Source: Onthophagus taurus (Eukaryota > Arthropoda > Insecta > Coleoptera > Scarabaeidae). From it: a DNA stretch of 64,000 nucleotides. Positions 45,357-56,400 of this stretch are shown here, piece by piece (position 1 is the stretch's first letter; each line of letters begins with the position of its first letter). The translations under genes and the position numbers were made by a program. The notes below the pieces were generated by a model that saw only the letters and a program-made list of their open reading frames with translations, ran no database searches and was not told the origin of the DNA. The stretch covers positions 1,364,001 through 1,428,000 of the forward strand of contig NC_091973.1 in assembly GCF_036711975.1 (NCBI RefSeq). Direction: 5' to 3'.

Positions 45357-48300
45357 TTACGCCATTTTATTCACCACGGAAACATGAAGGCTCGCCAATT
45401 GATTGGTCCATCTATCAAGGGCCGTGTATCGTGTGTTGTTTATGTTCGTTAAGTGATCTAAGAATAATACATGGTTTACTTCGTCGATTCTACCTAGAAT
45501 TGTACTAGAAAAAAAAATTAGTTTTAAACGTAATTATATTACATTAAGACTTACTTATCCAAAATACAAGACACCAATAAGTTTTCTACATCTTCCTCAT
45601 CGATGTTTAACTCACGACTTATATGAGGTATCTGAATTCTAGTATAAGGCATTATTAGTTCTACTAGCACTTGTGTTCGAATGTTACGTAACAAATCTGA
45701 AACAAAAAACTCTTTTTTAATCCTCATTGCATATAAAATTGGCTAAAACTTGACAATTAATACCATATCAACGCAAAATTAGACAATAGCTCCACTTAAT
45801 AAGGCGAAAACATACATTTTCCACCTAAAACATTGTATTTTTTATGAATAAGCCGAGGAATTAATGATATCAACCCAAAACTGGTCAATATATTGAAGCA
45901 CTTCCCCCGCAAGTGATCTTGGCTTAATAAAGCAAAAGTATACATTTCCAACTGGATTTTTCATGAATGAGCCGAGGCTCTACAATTAATATGATATCAA
46001 TGCAAAACTGCTCAATACATTGAAGCGCCTCGCCTGCAAGCGACCTCGGCTTAATATGGCGAAATCATACATTTTCCACGCTAAACATTGGGTTTTTCAT
46101 GAATGAGCCGAGGTCGCTTGCGGGCGAGGCTCAACAATTGATGTTATATGTACCCAAAACTGATCATTACATTGAAGCGACCTTGGCTTAATAAAGCAAA
46201 ATCATATTCTCCATCTTAAACATTGTATTTTTATGAATAAGCCGAGGAATTAATGATATCAACCCAAAACTGGTCAATATATTGAAGCGCTTCTCCCTCA
46301 AGCGATCTTGGCTTAATAAAGCAAAAGTATACATTTCCAACTGGATTTTTCATGAATGAGCCGAGTTCGCTTGCGGGCGAGGCTCTACAATTAATATATC
46401 AATCCAAAACTGCTCAATACATTGAAGCGCCTCGCCTGCAAGCGACCTCGGCTTAATATGGCGAAATCATACATTTTCCACGCTAAACATTGGATTTTTC
46501 ATGAATGAGCCGAGGTCGCTTGCGGACGAGGCTCAACAATTGATGTTATATGAACCCAAAACTGATCATTACATTGAAGCGACCTTGGCTTAATAAAGCA
46601 AAATCATATTCTAAATCTTAAACATTGTATTTTTATGAATAAGCCGAGGAATTAATGATATCAACCCAAAACTGCTCAATATATTGAAGCGCTTCCCCCG
46701 CAAGCGATCTTGGCTTAATAAAGCAAAAGTATACATATCCAACTGGATTTTTCATGAATGAGCCGAGGTCGCTTGCGGGCGAGGCTCAACAATTAATATG
46801 ATATCAACCCAAAACTGCTCAATACATTGAAGCGCCTCGCCTGCAAGCGACTTCGGGTTGATATAGCGAAATAATACATTTTCCATCTTAAACATTGTAT
46901 TTTTCATGAATGAGCCGAGGTCGCTTGCGGGCGAGGCTCAACAATTGATGTTATATGTACCCAAAACTGATCATTACATTGAAGCGACCTTGGCTTAATA
47001 AAGCAAAATCATATTCTCCATCTTGAACATTGTATTTTTCATGAATGAGCCGAGGTCGCTTGCGGGCGAGGCTCCTCAACAATTAATATATCAACCCAAA
47101 CCTGCTCTATACATTGGAGCGCCTCGCCCGCAAGCGACCTCGGCTTAATACGGCGAAAGTATACATTTCCAACTGAATTTTTCATGAATGAGCCGAGGTC
47201 GCTTGCGGGCGAGGCTCTACAATTAATATCATATCAACCCAAATATATTCAATACATTGGAACGCCTCGCCCGCAAGCGACCTCGGCTTAATATGGCGAA
47301 ATCATGTATTTTCCACGCTAAACATTGGGTTTTTCATGAATGAGCCGAGGTCGCTTGCGGGCGAGGCTCAACAATTGATGTTATATGAACCCAAAACTGA
47401 TCATTACATTGAAGCAACCTCGGCTTAATAAAGCAGAATCATACATTCTCCCATCTTAAACATTGTATTTTTCATGAATGAGCCGAGGTCGCTTGCGGGC
47501 GAGGTTCCTCAACAATTAATATATCAACCCAAACCTGCTCTATACATTGGAACGCATCGCCCGCAAGCGACCTCGGCTTAATACGGCGAAATCATATATT
47601 CTCCATCTTAAACATTGTATTTTTCATGAATGAGCCGAGGTCGCTTGCGGGCGAGGCTCAACAATTAATATGATATAAATCCAAAACTGCTCAATACATT
47701 GAAGCGCCTCGCCTGCAAGCGACCTCGGGTTGATATAGCGAAATAATACATTTTCCATCTTAAACATTGTATTTTTCATGAATGAGTCGAGGTCGCTTGC
47801 GGGCGAGGCTCCTCAACAATTAATATATCAACCCAAACCTGCTCTGTACATTGGAACGCCTCGCCCGCAAGCGACCTCGGTTTAATACGGCGAAATCATA
47901 TATTCTCCATCTTAAACATTGTATTTTTCATGAATGAGCCGAGGTCGCTTGCGGGCGAGGCTCAACAATTAATATGATGTGACAATTAATACCACATCAA
48001 CCCAAAATTAGTCACTACATTGAAGCGCAAGCGATTTCGGCTTAATAAAGCTAAATACTTAGTTTTGCCAAGGTCATTTGATTATTATAAATGTGGGAAC
48101 AAGTTTTTAAGCATCAATTAATTATATTCTTATCGCTCAACTTGGAGGTTTAACACACAGAAGAAGAGAGCATAAAATTCGAAAAGAAACATTTCTGAGT
48201 CATAGTTGTAACCTAATTGGTACTCTTGGAGGAAACAATGTTGAAAATATTTCTTTCATCACTGATAATGTTATCAGCTAGATTATTACGAAAATATTCA

Positions 48301-49615
48301 AAAATAACTCTTAATGAATTCACTACACCTTTACTCACATCACAAATATTACAACATCTAAAGAATGTAATCATTATTGAAACGTTTTAGTGATTCACAA
48401 CCATGATACATATTGATAATTTTGGTGGTAAAAAATTTTTAATTAATTACCCAAATTTACCTTCAATATGTTCACGTATAAAAGGATCGTCCATAATAGT
48501 TTCCCGATTTTCTCGTAAAATAGCTTCGAACCCTTTGATATCATTAGTTTGATAAGCATTTACCAAATTGGTCATGGCCAAAATATCGGGATCGTTTTTA
48601 TATGGTTTAGCTTCTTGCGAATCGAATGGGTTAATACCAGATTTCATTAACATATTAGCTAAAACCAAATATTTTAAACAAGTAGTCCTTCTAGGGCTTC
48701 CGGATTCGTCGTAATTTTTGAAGGCTTCAAAAAAATCTGTATGCGCCTTTTCGAATTCGCCTTCGCGTAGATGCATTTTCCCTCCGCATTCTCGGATAAC
48801 GCCCATAATTAATGGGTGCGGGATGGCGCTTTTGATGTGAAGGGATTGCTCGTAAAGTGTTTTTAGTTTTTTGTTGTTCTTTTGCTCGGTGTACATTTGG
48901 ATTTCGAGGGCGTAGATTTCAAGGAGTTGGGTGCCTTTTTTGAGGTCGTCTTCGCCGTCGTCCGTTTGACACGATTGATGGAGTTGTTTTAGGATTTTTG
49001 CTAACTTGTTGAAATCGCCTTGATCGTAATAAAGTTTGCCGAGTTTCGTGTTCGTTTTGAACCATAATCGGTCGTTTTTTGCATCTTTTAATGCTTCTAA
49101 AGTTGTTTCGTAAAAATCTTGAAGTAATTCCATCTAAATAAATATTAAATAAGACGTTAATTTTAAAGTGTGTTGGAAATGCTTACATTTTTTGATGTAG
49201 AAATATAATCCAAGATAGAATTTATAGATTTTTCACTATGATTACGTGTAACAGCACTCTTAATGTATGTAAGTAATTGTTTATATCGATCCATCATTTC
49301 TTTAAAATTACCCAACTTAAAATTGATTTTAATCATTTGCTTGAGAGCTTTAAATCCCCATTCGCCTTTTTCGCCTCCTTCGAGATCAAGAACTTTTTGA
49401 AAGGAGAACAAAGCCGCTTTGGGTTCATCTTCTTTTAGAGATTTACTGTTGTAGTACTGATTTTCGAGATCAACGTCTGGCTCAGAATTGCTGTCTTCGG
49501 AATATTCCTAAAGAAAGTTATGTCGGTTTGGGAAGATGAATAATGTGAGGTTATGTCTTACCAGTCCGTAATCCTCCTCATCTTCACACATAAAATCATC
49601 TTCTGCGTCGGACAT
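45357..49615 (-). CDS. COP9 signalosome subunit 2 (CSN2), last exon frameshifted
   Basis: Exons on the minus strand: 49615-49562, 49507-49187, 49133-48461, 45696-45555 and 45503-45357. The first residues [18 protein letters not shown], the repeat helices ([40 protein letters not shown]) and the PCI-domain end ([20 protein letters not shown]) are those of CSN2/alien, the subunit that contacts the cullin during deneddylation. About 445 residues are expected, as in other animals. In the last exon the frame reads NTILGRID, but GACGAGTAAACC then gives a stop. One added base would restore a family-type ending with [12 protein letters not shown]. So there is either an assembly error or a real loss of about 46 C-terminal residues. 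Intron 4 (2.76 kb) is filled by a tandem array. Confidence 0.93.
45850..48060. repeat. Array of about 134-156-base units in CSN2 intron 4
   Basis: About 14-15 units. The landmark GAGCCGAGGTCGCTTGCGGG (continuing CGAGGCT) recurs at about 46104, 46507, 46761, 46912, 47046, 47186, 47342, 47476, 47632 and 47935, with degenerate units to the left. Each unit pairs this with an inverted GCGCCTCGCCTGCAAGCGAC (continuing CTCGGCTTAATA), separated by a spacer with ATATCAACCCAAAACTGCTC. The GC-rich inverted core is the same as in the 36-39 kb array, but the spacer is unrelated. It lies wholly within the intron. Confidence 0.94.
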
Positions 49616-50119
49616 CGTGTATATTAAGTCACCATCAGATGACATAACAAGCCAAACGCGGCTTTTATATTATTTTTTTTGCACCGATCCGCCGAAAAAC
49701 AATTATAATATATAAAATTCGGCAACAGAACGAATGTAGATACGAAACGAACTGTCAAAAGTCAAAATTTATTTGATGGATCTTTATTTATTAATCTTTC
49801 TATTTTTAATTTACTACAATTTTTTCATTTACAATCTTCTTAAAATTAATGTTATACCTTAATATGTACCTAAATTAATTAATAGTAACAGTTTTCAAAT
49901 ACTTACACAGTTGTGATAACTCCCAATAGATGGCGCTTTCTTATTTTAAGTATTACAATAAAAAAAATCATCAAAAATTTAACCCCAATAAAATAAATTT
50001 ACCAAAAATAAACACAATAAATTATTTTTAAATATTTTTGTAACATGATTCTTTTCAAGTTAACTAAAAGATGGCGCTACTATATTAGTGTAGTAATAAG
50101 AGGTGTTTTCGTTTGTTTA
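49616..50119. other. CSN2 promoter side and spacer
   Basis: Upstream of CSN2 ATG 49615. AT-rich with no TATA box recognised and no gene. Confidence 0.5.
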
Positions 50120-52428
50120 CAGATGTCGGGCAGATTCGATGTAACATCATAATTCAAAACTTTTCACAGTTCAACTTCAACAGGAGTACCTCGATAAGTT
50201 ACACTGAAGTCCAATGTAACTCAAGTCTTAACAGTAATACCTGCACTCAGCCTGCACCTTGGCTGAGTGATGAGATAAGATCTCTTATGTGACTGCGTAA
50301 TCGGGAAAATTATCGAATTTTACGCAACCGCTGTAATCATATGCTAAGAGATCTTATTTCTACCAGAGGCTGTCTGGAGTCGCGCCCAGAACATTTTGGA
50401 GGACTATGAGGTCTCTCGGAGTGATTGATTCTCCGTCTGTCCAGATGGATCTTGATTGTGAGTCGATGGCAAACTTTTTTGCAGAGCCTCCCCTGATCAT
50501 CGATGACGTAACTAAGGCGGCTACAATTAATGAAATTCTTACTTCTCTTAAATCTTGCTCCTTCTCTCTTACGCTTGTGACCGCGATCGAAGTAGGCGAT
50601 GCTTTGACTTATTCGAAGTCCCCTTGCGTGGGTTCTGATGGTATCGGTCTCAACCTTCTTCTTCCTATCCTGGATATAGTGCTTCCTCCCTTAACTCATA
50701 TCTTCAACTTTTCTTTTGATATTTCCCTCTGTCTGAAAGGTTGCTCATGTCGTTCCCATACCCAAATCCAAGTCCTCTTCATGTAACACTGATTTCTGTC
50801 CGATTTCCGCTTAGTTTATTTACAAGTCCAAGGATTTCTAGAGAGGTTTAATTTACACAATGAGTTGCAATCGGGTTTTCGCAGTGGGCATAGTACAACT
50901 ACTGCTCTCATTAAAGTTACTGATGATATTAGGTATGCCTGCGACAACAGATGTGTTACTGTGTTGGTACTGCTCGATTTCAGCAAGGCTTTTGATTCTG
51001 TCGACCACAGCCTTCTTTTAGCGTCTCTTTCTGCCTACGGATTCACTCCCCCCTGTGTTTCTTGGTTTCAATCCTACCTTTCCCATCGCTCCTTGTGCGT
51101 ACGCGCTAACTCTTCAATTTCTTCTGCTTGTGCAATCAAATGTGGTGTTCCTCAGGGCAGTGTATTGGGTCCGTTACTTTTTTCTTTGTTCGTTAATAGT
51201 GTTACTAATTATATCTCGTGTAATTATCATTTGTATGCCGACGACCTGCAGATATATACTACTACTACTGTTGCTGAATTTCCGGCAGCTATTGTGCGAC
51301 TTAATAACGACCTATCTAACGTCTTGAACTGGTCTCGGAGATACGGACTTAAGTTGAACTCGGTTAAAACGCAAGCTATTGTGTTTGGAACTCGTCAATT
51401 ACTTGGTAAGATTAATCCATCTGCCTGCAGTGATCTGATGCTGGATGGTAATGTCATACGGTTTTCTAACACAGTTAAAAATCTTGGAGTCCTTATGGAT
51501 TCTGCACTGTCTTGGAAACCGCAAATTCAACATGTTTGCAGAAAAGTCTATGCTTGCTTCCACTCTTTAAAAAGACTTCGCTGCTCTCTTCCTCCTGTGG
51601 TGCGTCGTAATCTTTGTTACTCTCTTATATTTCCTCACTTTGACTATGCGGACGCGGTTTATCCCGATCTCTCGATGACTCTTCTGAGTAAATTGCAGCG
51701 GCTACAAAATAATTGTATCCGGTTCATATTTGAGCATGTAACGCCGTATCGCAATTACATTCAGATGTTAACCTGTGAGAGACGTAGATCCTTTCGTTTA
51801 TTAACCATTTTATTTAAAATCCTTCATAACTGCACCCCAAAGTACTTATCAGATAGGTTCCAGCAATTATCAACTCATGAGCTTGCTACTCGTTCACGTT
51901 CTGATACTATTCTTACATTTCCCGTTCATAGCACTGAAATTTATCATAGATCATTTACAGTACAGTCGATTGCGCTGTGGAATGGACTGCCTTCTGAAAT
52001 TCGTAATATTTCTAGAATTACTAATTTTAGACATGTTTTAAAGAGCCCCTTCAACTGGCTGTTTCCTGATTCTTTGTTCTTTGCCTTTCTCTTTTTTTCC
52101 TCTCTTCAACTGCTCTCACTTGTTGGCAACTGATATCCGGCAGATTCTTTTAGTTTCTTTTAGTGCTCTCTATCTCTCTTTTTGTGTCTTTTCTTTATTT
52201 TTCTTTTCTTGCTTAATCTTATTTGGTGATGTTAATAATATCTAATTGTCACTACTTGCCATATTCAGCAAATACTATTTTTATTTTTGTTTGTTCTGTT
52301 GGGTCATTTGGCAGAGATCGCTTGTGCGATAAAATGATCCATTTGCTGATACTGTTTAAGTTAAGTGTATCTTATGTAATTTTGTATTTTTGTCTGTGGC
52401 AATAAATGATAAATAAATAATATTAAAA
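50120..52428 (+). pseudogene. Non-LTR retrotransposon D, 5'-truncated and broken
   Basis: Begins within the post-endonuclease linker (PAPWLSDEIRSLM, then an in-frame stop, near 50250), with a second open piece 50406-50786 containing SPCVGSDGIGLNLLLP. The fingers segment is frameshifted around 50750-50860. The main frame 50865-52133 holds LQSGFRSGHSTTTAL, LLDFSKAFDSVDH, CGVPQGSVLGPLLF and LYADDLQIYT, with the thumb and a C-terminal FNWLFPDSLFF. The 3' end is AATAAATGATAAATAAATAA at about 52421. It has no endonuclease and is inactive. Same general group as element C. Confidence 0.9.
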
Positions 52429-55400
52429 CAACGTATTGTGCCGATACCACCAACATGTCCAAGTTCGAGTTCGTTAAATCTTCAAGAAATGAAATAATTA
52501 ATACGTATCTAGTAGTAATTAAATGTGAAGTGTGTTTTTGAGATGGAAGATTAGTTTGAAACATAAAGAAGATAACGGAACGTGAACATTTGAATACGAT
52601 AACTTTCAATTGACCTAAAAAGCTTAGGGCATCGCTAGAACTGTTAATTATACGTCCGATAGACGCTAGCAGGGACGTTTGCAAATTTTTGGGATGGATT
52701 TACATAGTGCAAAGGGTGCTAAGTAGATCAATTTAAAGTTAGAATGAAACCGATGCTGACAGTTGGTTGGGGGTGCTGGGGGGGTTTGCGAAAAGGGGGC
52801 GGTTTAGTTGCGCGACAAGTTCGTACTGGCTGGGAGAAGTGGTCTTGTTTTCGTTCTGGTGACATTATTTGTAGATGAACATGTTTGAAGCTTCGGAGCA
52901 AGAACTCCGAACAAGTTATCCGAACTTGCTAAATCTAGATAATCGTAGTCAATCAGCGCGCACCCTCTTCGACCGTTCGGCGAAAATCCCAACGAAAACT
53001 CTTAATTTAATATTGACGCTTGACTGCGCCTAATAATAAACGGATTAATTTTTAATGAAAATACAACAAAACTTGGCGATAGGGACGATAGGGATGACAA
53101 TATCGACGGACCAAAGATGAATTCTCCGTTTCCATTCACTACTATTGATTTTTAATATTCCACCTTAATGCCTAATCATACACGGACGGGGCGAAGATCG
53201 TTTCCAATTCCGCTCCTAATTCCAATGCGAAAACCGTTAAACCTGGTTTTCTCTCCCCTTCGAAATTTCAATTTGAAATTACTTATATTTAAAGAGTCGC
53301 TCCGACCACCCCTCATCATTTATATTGCGGTATTTATGTTTGGGTATCGGATATTAAGATAATATTTACATTTACAAAAAATTTTAAAACTTTTCCACAT
53401 TAAAGTTGTTGAAAAGAGATTAAACCTTCCGCTAGCATAAACAAGATCGTTTGATTTTTAACCAAGGTTACAAATTTATTTCACGCCATCGCCGTTATAA
53501 ACCGGAAGGAAAATGAGAAATGATACCATTTTTCGCTGTACACGCCGCCACTATATATTTCCTATTTCAAAAACGATGTTCCCCGCGTCCTAGCATACCA
53601 TAAATCAGGATTAACGTAACACCTTGAAGATTTTTAGGGTGGCAGTGCTAAAAACATCTGTTCGAGCGCCAGAAGAGCGATGGACGTTTTCGTCCAGAAT
53701 CACCAGAAAAGACAACCGCCTACTTCCCATTTTGACATTCCACCTACCATTGTTACGTTCTAGAACAACTCAGAATTAATGATTAAACTTACTAAAAACT
53801 TTAAAATATATATATTGAATATATATATTGATTTTACTTTATATTAACACCACATTTAATTCAATTTTATTAATAATATTTTGGAACAATATTGAAAGTT
53901 TCGTAAAATATATTGAATCTCTTGACAGTTACTAGTCGTTGTAGTCTTAGCCTTGTTCAGGTCACACGGTCTTCCACCCCGTCTCAGTGTAAACACAATT
54001 ATCCGAAAGTCATTTTTCGCCTCACGCCAATCGGTCCTTCGCATATGTTTTATTAATTTTCGCAATATATAACCGCTTTAAGGAGACGGCGACGACGACA
54101 CGCCAGCCCATTTTTTATTACCACCCCGCGTCGCATTTCCGCTATTATCATAAGTTCCCTTCGCGAGAATAGCTACATCATTTCCCGTATTATTTTCTTG
54201 TAAATATTCATACACCTTGGGCGCGTTAAGCGTTACTAATATTTCACGTAAAACGTAATTTGACTTCTTATAAAATATATATAAATATATAAAAATATAA
54301 ATTGGCATTGAATTGTTATACGAACAATGTAGATATATTCTGAAAAGAATTTCTCCCATTGAATATATAAATGAGAGTGAAATATTTCGGTCGAAAAGCG
54401 ACCGAAAATCTGATTTGCATGGCAGAACCGTTAAAAAAACGGTCTGTTTCGAAAGTGAGTGAAAAAAAAATGCGGTTACATCCCGCACATAAATACAAAA
54501 ACGGTGATACTTTTGGAATTATGCCTTTGGTTGAAATTCCAAACGATTATAACGAAAGGACATGGAAATGTAAATCTTTTTTTTTTGTTAGAGCTTTTGA
54601 TGGAACCTCTCCACCAAATTGGAGCATTGAGTTAGATTGAAAGTAGTTGTTGGTCATTGTAATTTTTTGTAAGTGGAGGAATAATTTAATCGTGTTTTTG
54701 CGCAAAACGGAAACGGTTGTACGTTGTAGAGAGAGCGCGACTCGAAACCATCGATATTATTTGACCTACATATATATAGGTATATATAAATGGCGTGTTG
54801 AAAATGTTATAAAAAAGAACAGGGTATACGTATAGGGTTTTTACAAATTGGGGCTAATACAATGGTCCATGATTTTAAGCCGTAGTGTCCCCGAGGGTGT
54901 ACTGTCATTTTGAGTGGTCGCTCTCCAGCGAACCAACACATCAATATCGGTACGTGTATGACCCACACCTGGAATATGTTCTATTGTTTTACATACAATA
55001 GACCAGCGCGAAGATATCAGCTCACCATACAAACAATATAATAATTATAATGGTTACTGTGGCCAGCGCGCCCAGGGAGGCATTGTTGGTGGGGAACAGA
55101 AAACTGGCTGCATCAAATCTGGGGTGTAGAGGGAGCTTTTTATTAAACCTTCACCTGAAATATTGCCTACGACCTGCTCCTGCAGAATAAGCGACTCGAT
55201 ACTTTAAAGTTTTCCATCGCTTCTAACTATTTTATAGAAAACTTTTAATAAAGGAAGTATTCTATTAACATCTTGTTGAATACCCAACAACTGTATCGTT
55301 TAAAAGTTTTCCCAACGGCGATTTTTGCCTGAGCGCTTTCGTTTTTCTTTGTTTACAATCTCCCACACGTGGCAACGTTCAGATGAAAATGTCTTCGCGC

Positions 55401-55536
55401 TAAGGAAAACTCTCGCATAATGGGAGCCGTTTGTGATTCCCCGCACAGGCCAGAATCAATCGAAGAAGTTTGAAGAATATCGTTAAAAATTTGCGTTGTG
55501 CATTCCGTGTGAAATGATAGTGACTTTGGGGGAGCA
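52429..55536. other. Gene-poor stretch
   Basis: No gene was recognised in about 3.1 kb. Frames at 52804-52992 (-), 54078-54488 (-), 54371-54640 (+) and 54841-55032 (-) were examined; none shows a domain or clear splice sites. Confidence 0.4.
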
Positions 55537-55650
55537 GTTCCAAAGTGAGCCGGGATAAGGGCGTAATCCAGGACGTGACCGACACCCTGATGGGCTTCGA
55601 CTCCAACCCGATGGTTTGGTCCGATTTCGACATTGATTTCATATTTGGGG
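55537..55650 (+). CDS. Candidate internal exon, unknown gene
   Basis: The plus-strand frame that includes GVIQDVTDTLMGFDSNPMVW and continues SDFDIDFIFG is open, with a strong GC bias at third positions (GAC GTG ACC GAC ACC CTG ATG GGC TTC GAC TCC AAC CCG). The surrounding DNA lacks this bias. A possible acceptor is GGAGCAG ending about 55536, though its pyrimidine tract is poor; a weak donor GTATCA follows about 55650. An upstream in-frame TGA shows this cannot be a long single-exon gene. Product not recognised. Confidence 0.33.
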
Positions 55651-56196
55651 TATCATTAAATTATTGCTATTTTAATTCTAAACTTATCCCAACACAATTT
55701 CAAACGTATACAACTTCAAATTGAGACAAACTTTTGAAAGGGATTATCCCCGAAAGTTAACCTTATCCCCTTTCTTCTAAAAAAAACTCTGTTTAAAAAT
55801 AATATAAACGTTGACGAGCCAAAAAGAGGTCTGTTTTCCCCTGGGTCAGATTCCACAGGAAATCCAGGATTCACGATGTACGTTCCCATTTAATTACCAA
55901 CGACCTTTCTCCTTTACCTGCTTTCCAAAAAAGGTGATACTCAACTTTTATATGGTATATTCTCGAATTGTCTCACGGTAACGTTGAAAAATAAAAATAA
56001 ATTTTCCTTTATATTAAAATTTTATTTTTCCAGTTACTATAAAATAAAATAAAACTGAATGAGATGGATACTGCAACCAATATAAGCTTAATCTAAACTC
56101 TACACACTGTGTATTCAATTTGTTACCCCAAATACTAAAAGTGATTTTTAAGGCGGGTTTTACCATAAAATCTCTTAACGTTTAGAAGATTTTAGA
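55651..56196. other. Intergenic, no gene seen
   Basis: AT-rich; nothing assigned. Confidence 0.4.
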
Positions 56197-56400
56197 TTGA
56201 GCAACAAATTAATTTATCTTACTTCATTAAGGTATTTCTATAGTAAATTTAAAAGACTATATTGTAAGACTTCTTCTGCAATAGGTTATGGTGATCATGC
56301 AGAAGTGTGCGTCCTTTTTAACACTGCGTATCCTGAGCCAGATAGCAGATCTATGGTTACAAAAACTTTGAAGCGTTTCGAAGAGAAGGACGTGTTAGAC
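56197..56400 (+). pseudogene. Possible transposase helix-turn-helix remnant
   Basis: An open piece includes YGDHAEVCVLFNTAYPEPDS and then MVTKTLKRFEEKDVLDL. The pattern (short helix, FN..YP...S...V.K.L.RF.EK) resembles the N-terminal helix-turn-helix of DUF4817/mariner-type transposases. It is cut at about 56400, where retrotransposon E begins. Homology is suggested by pattern only. Confidence 0.25.

Noticed and set aside
45251-45508. 85-codon plus-strand frame
   Set aside because: Antisense of the last exon of CSN2.
51055-51327. 90-codon frame in element D
   Set aside because: Out-of-frame shadow of the reverse transcriptase.
54371-54640. 89-codon plus-strand frame
   Set aside because: Coding-like in places, but no domain, no third-position bias and no splice context.
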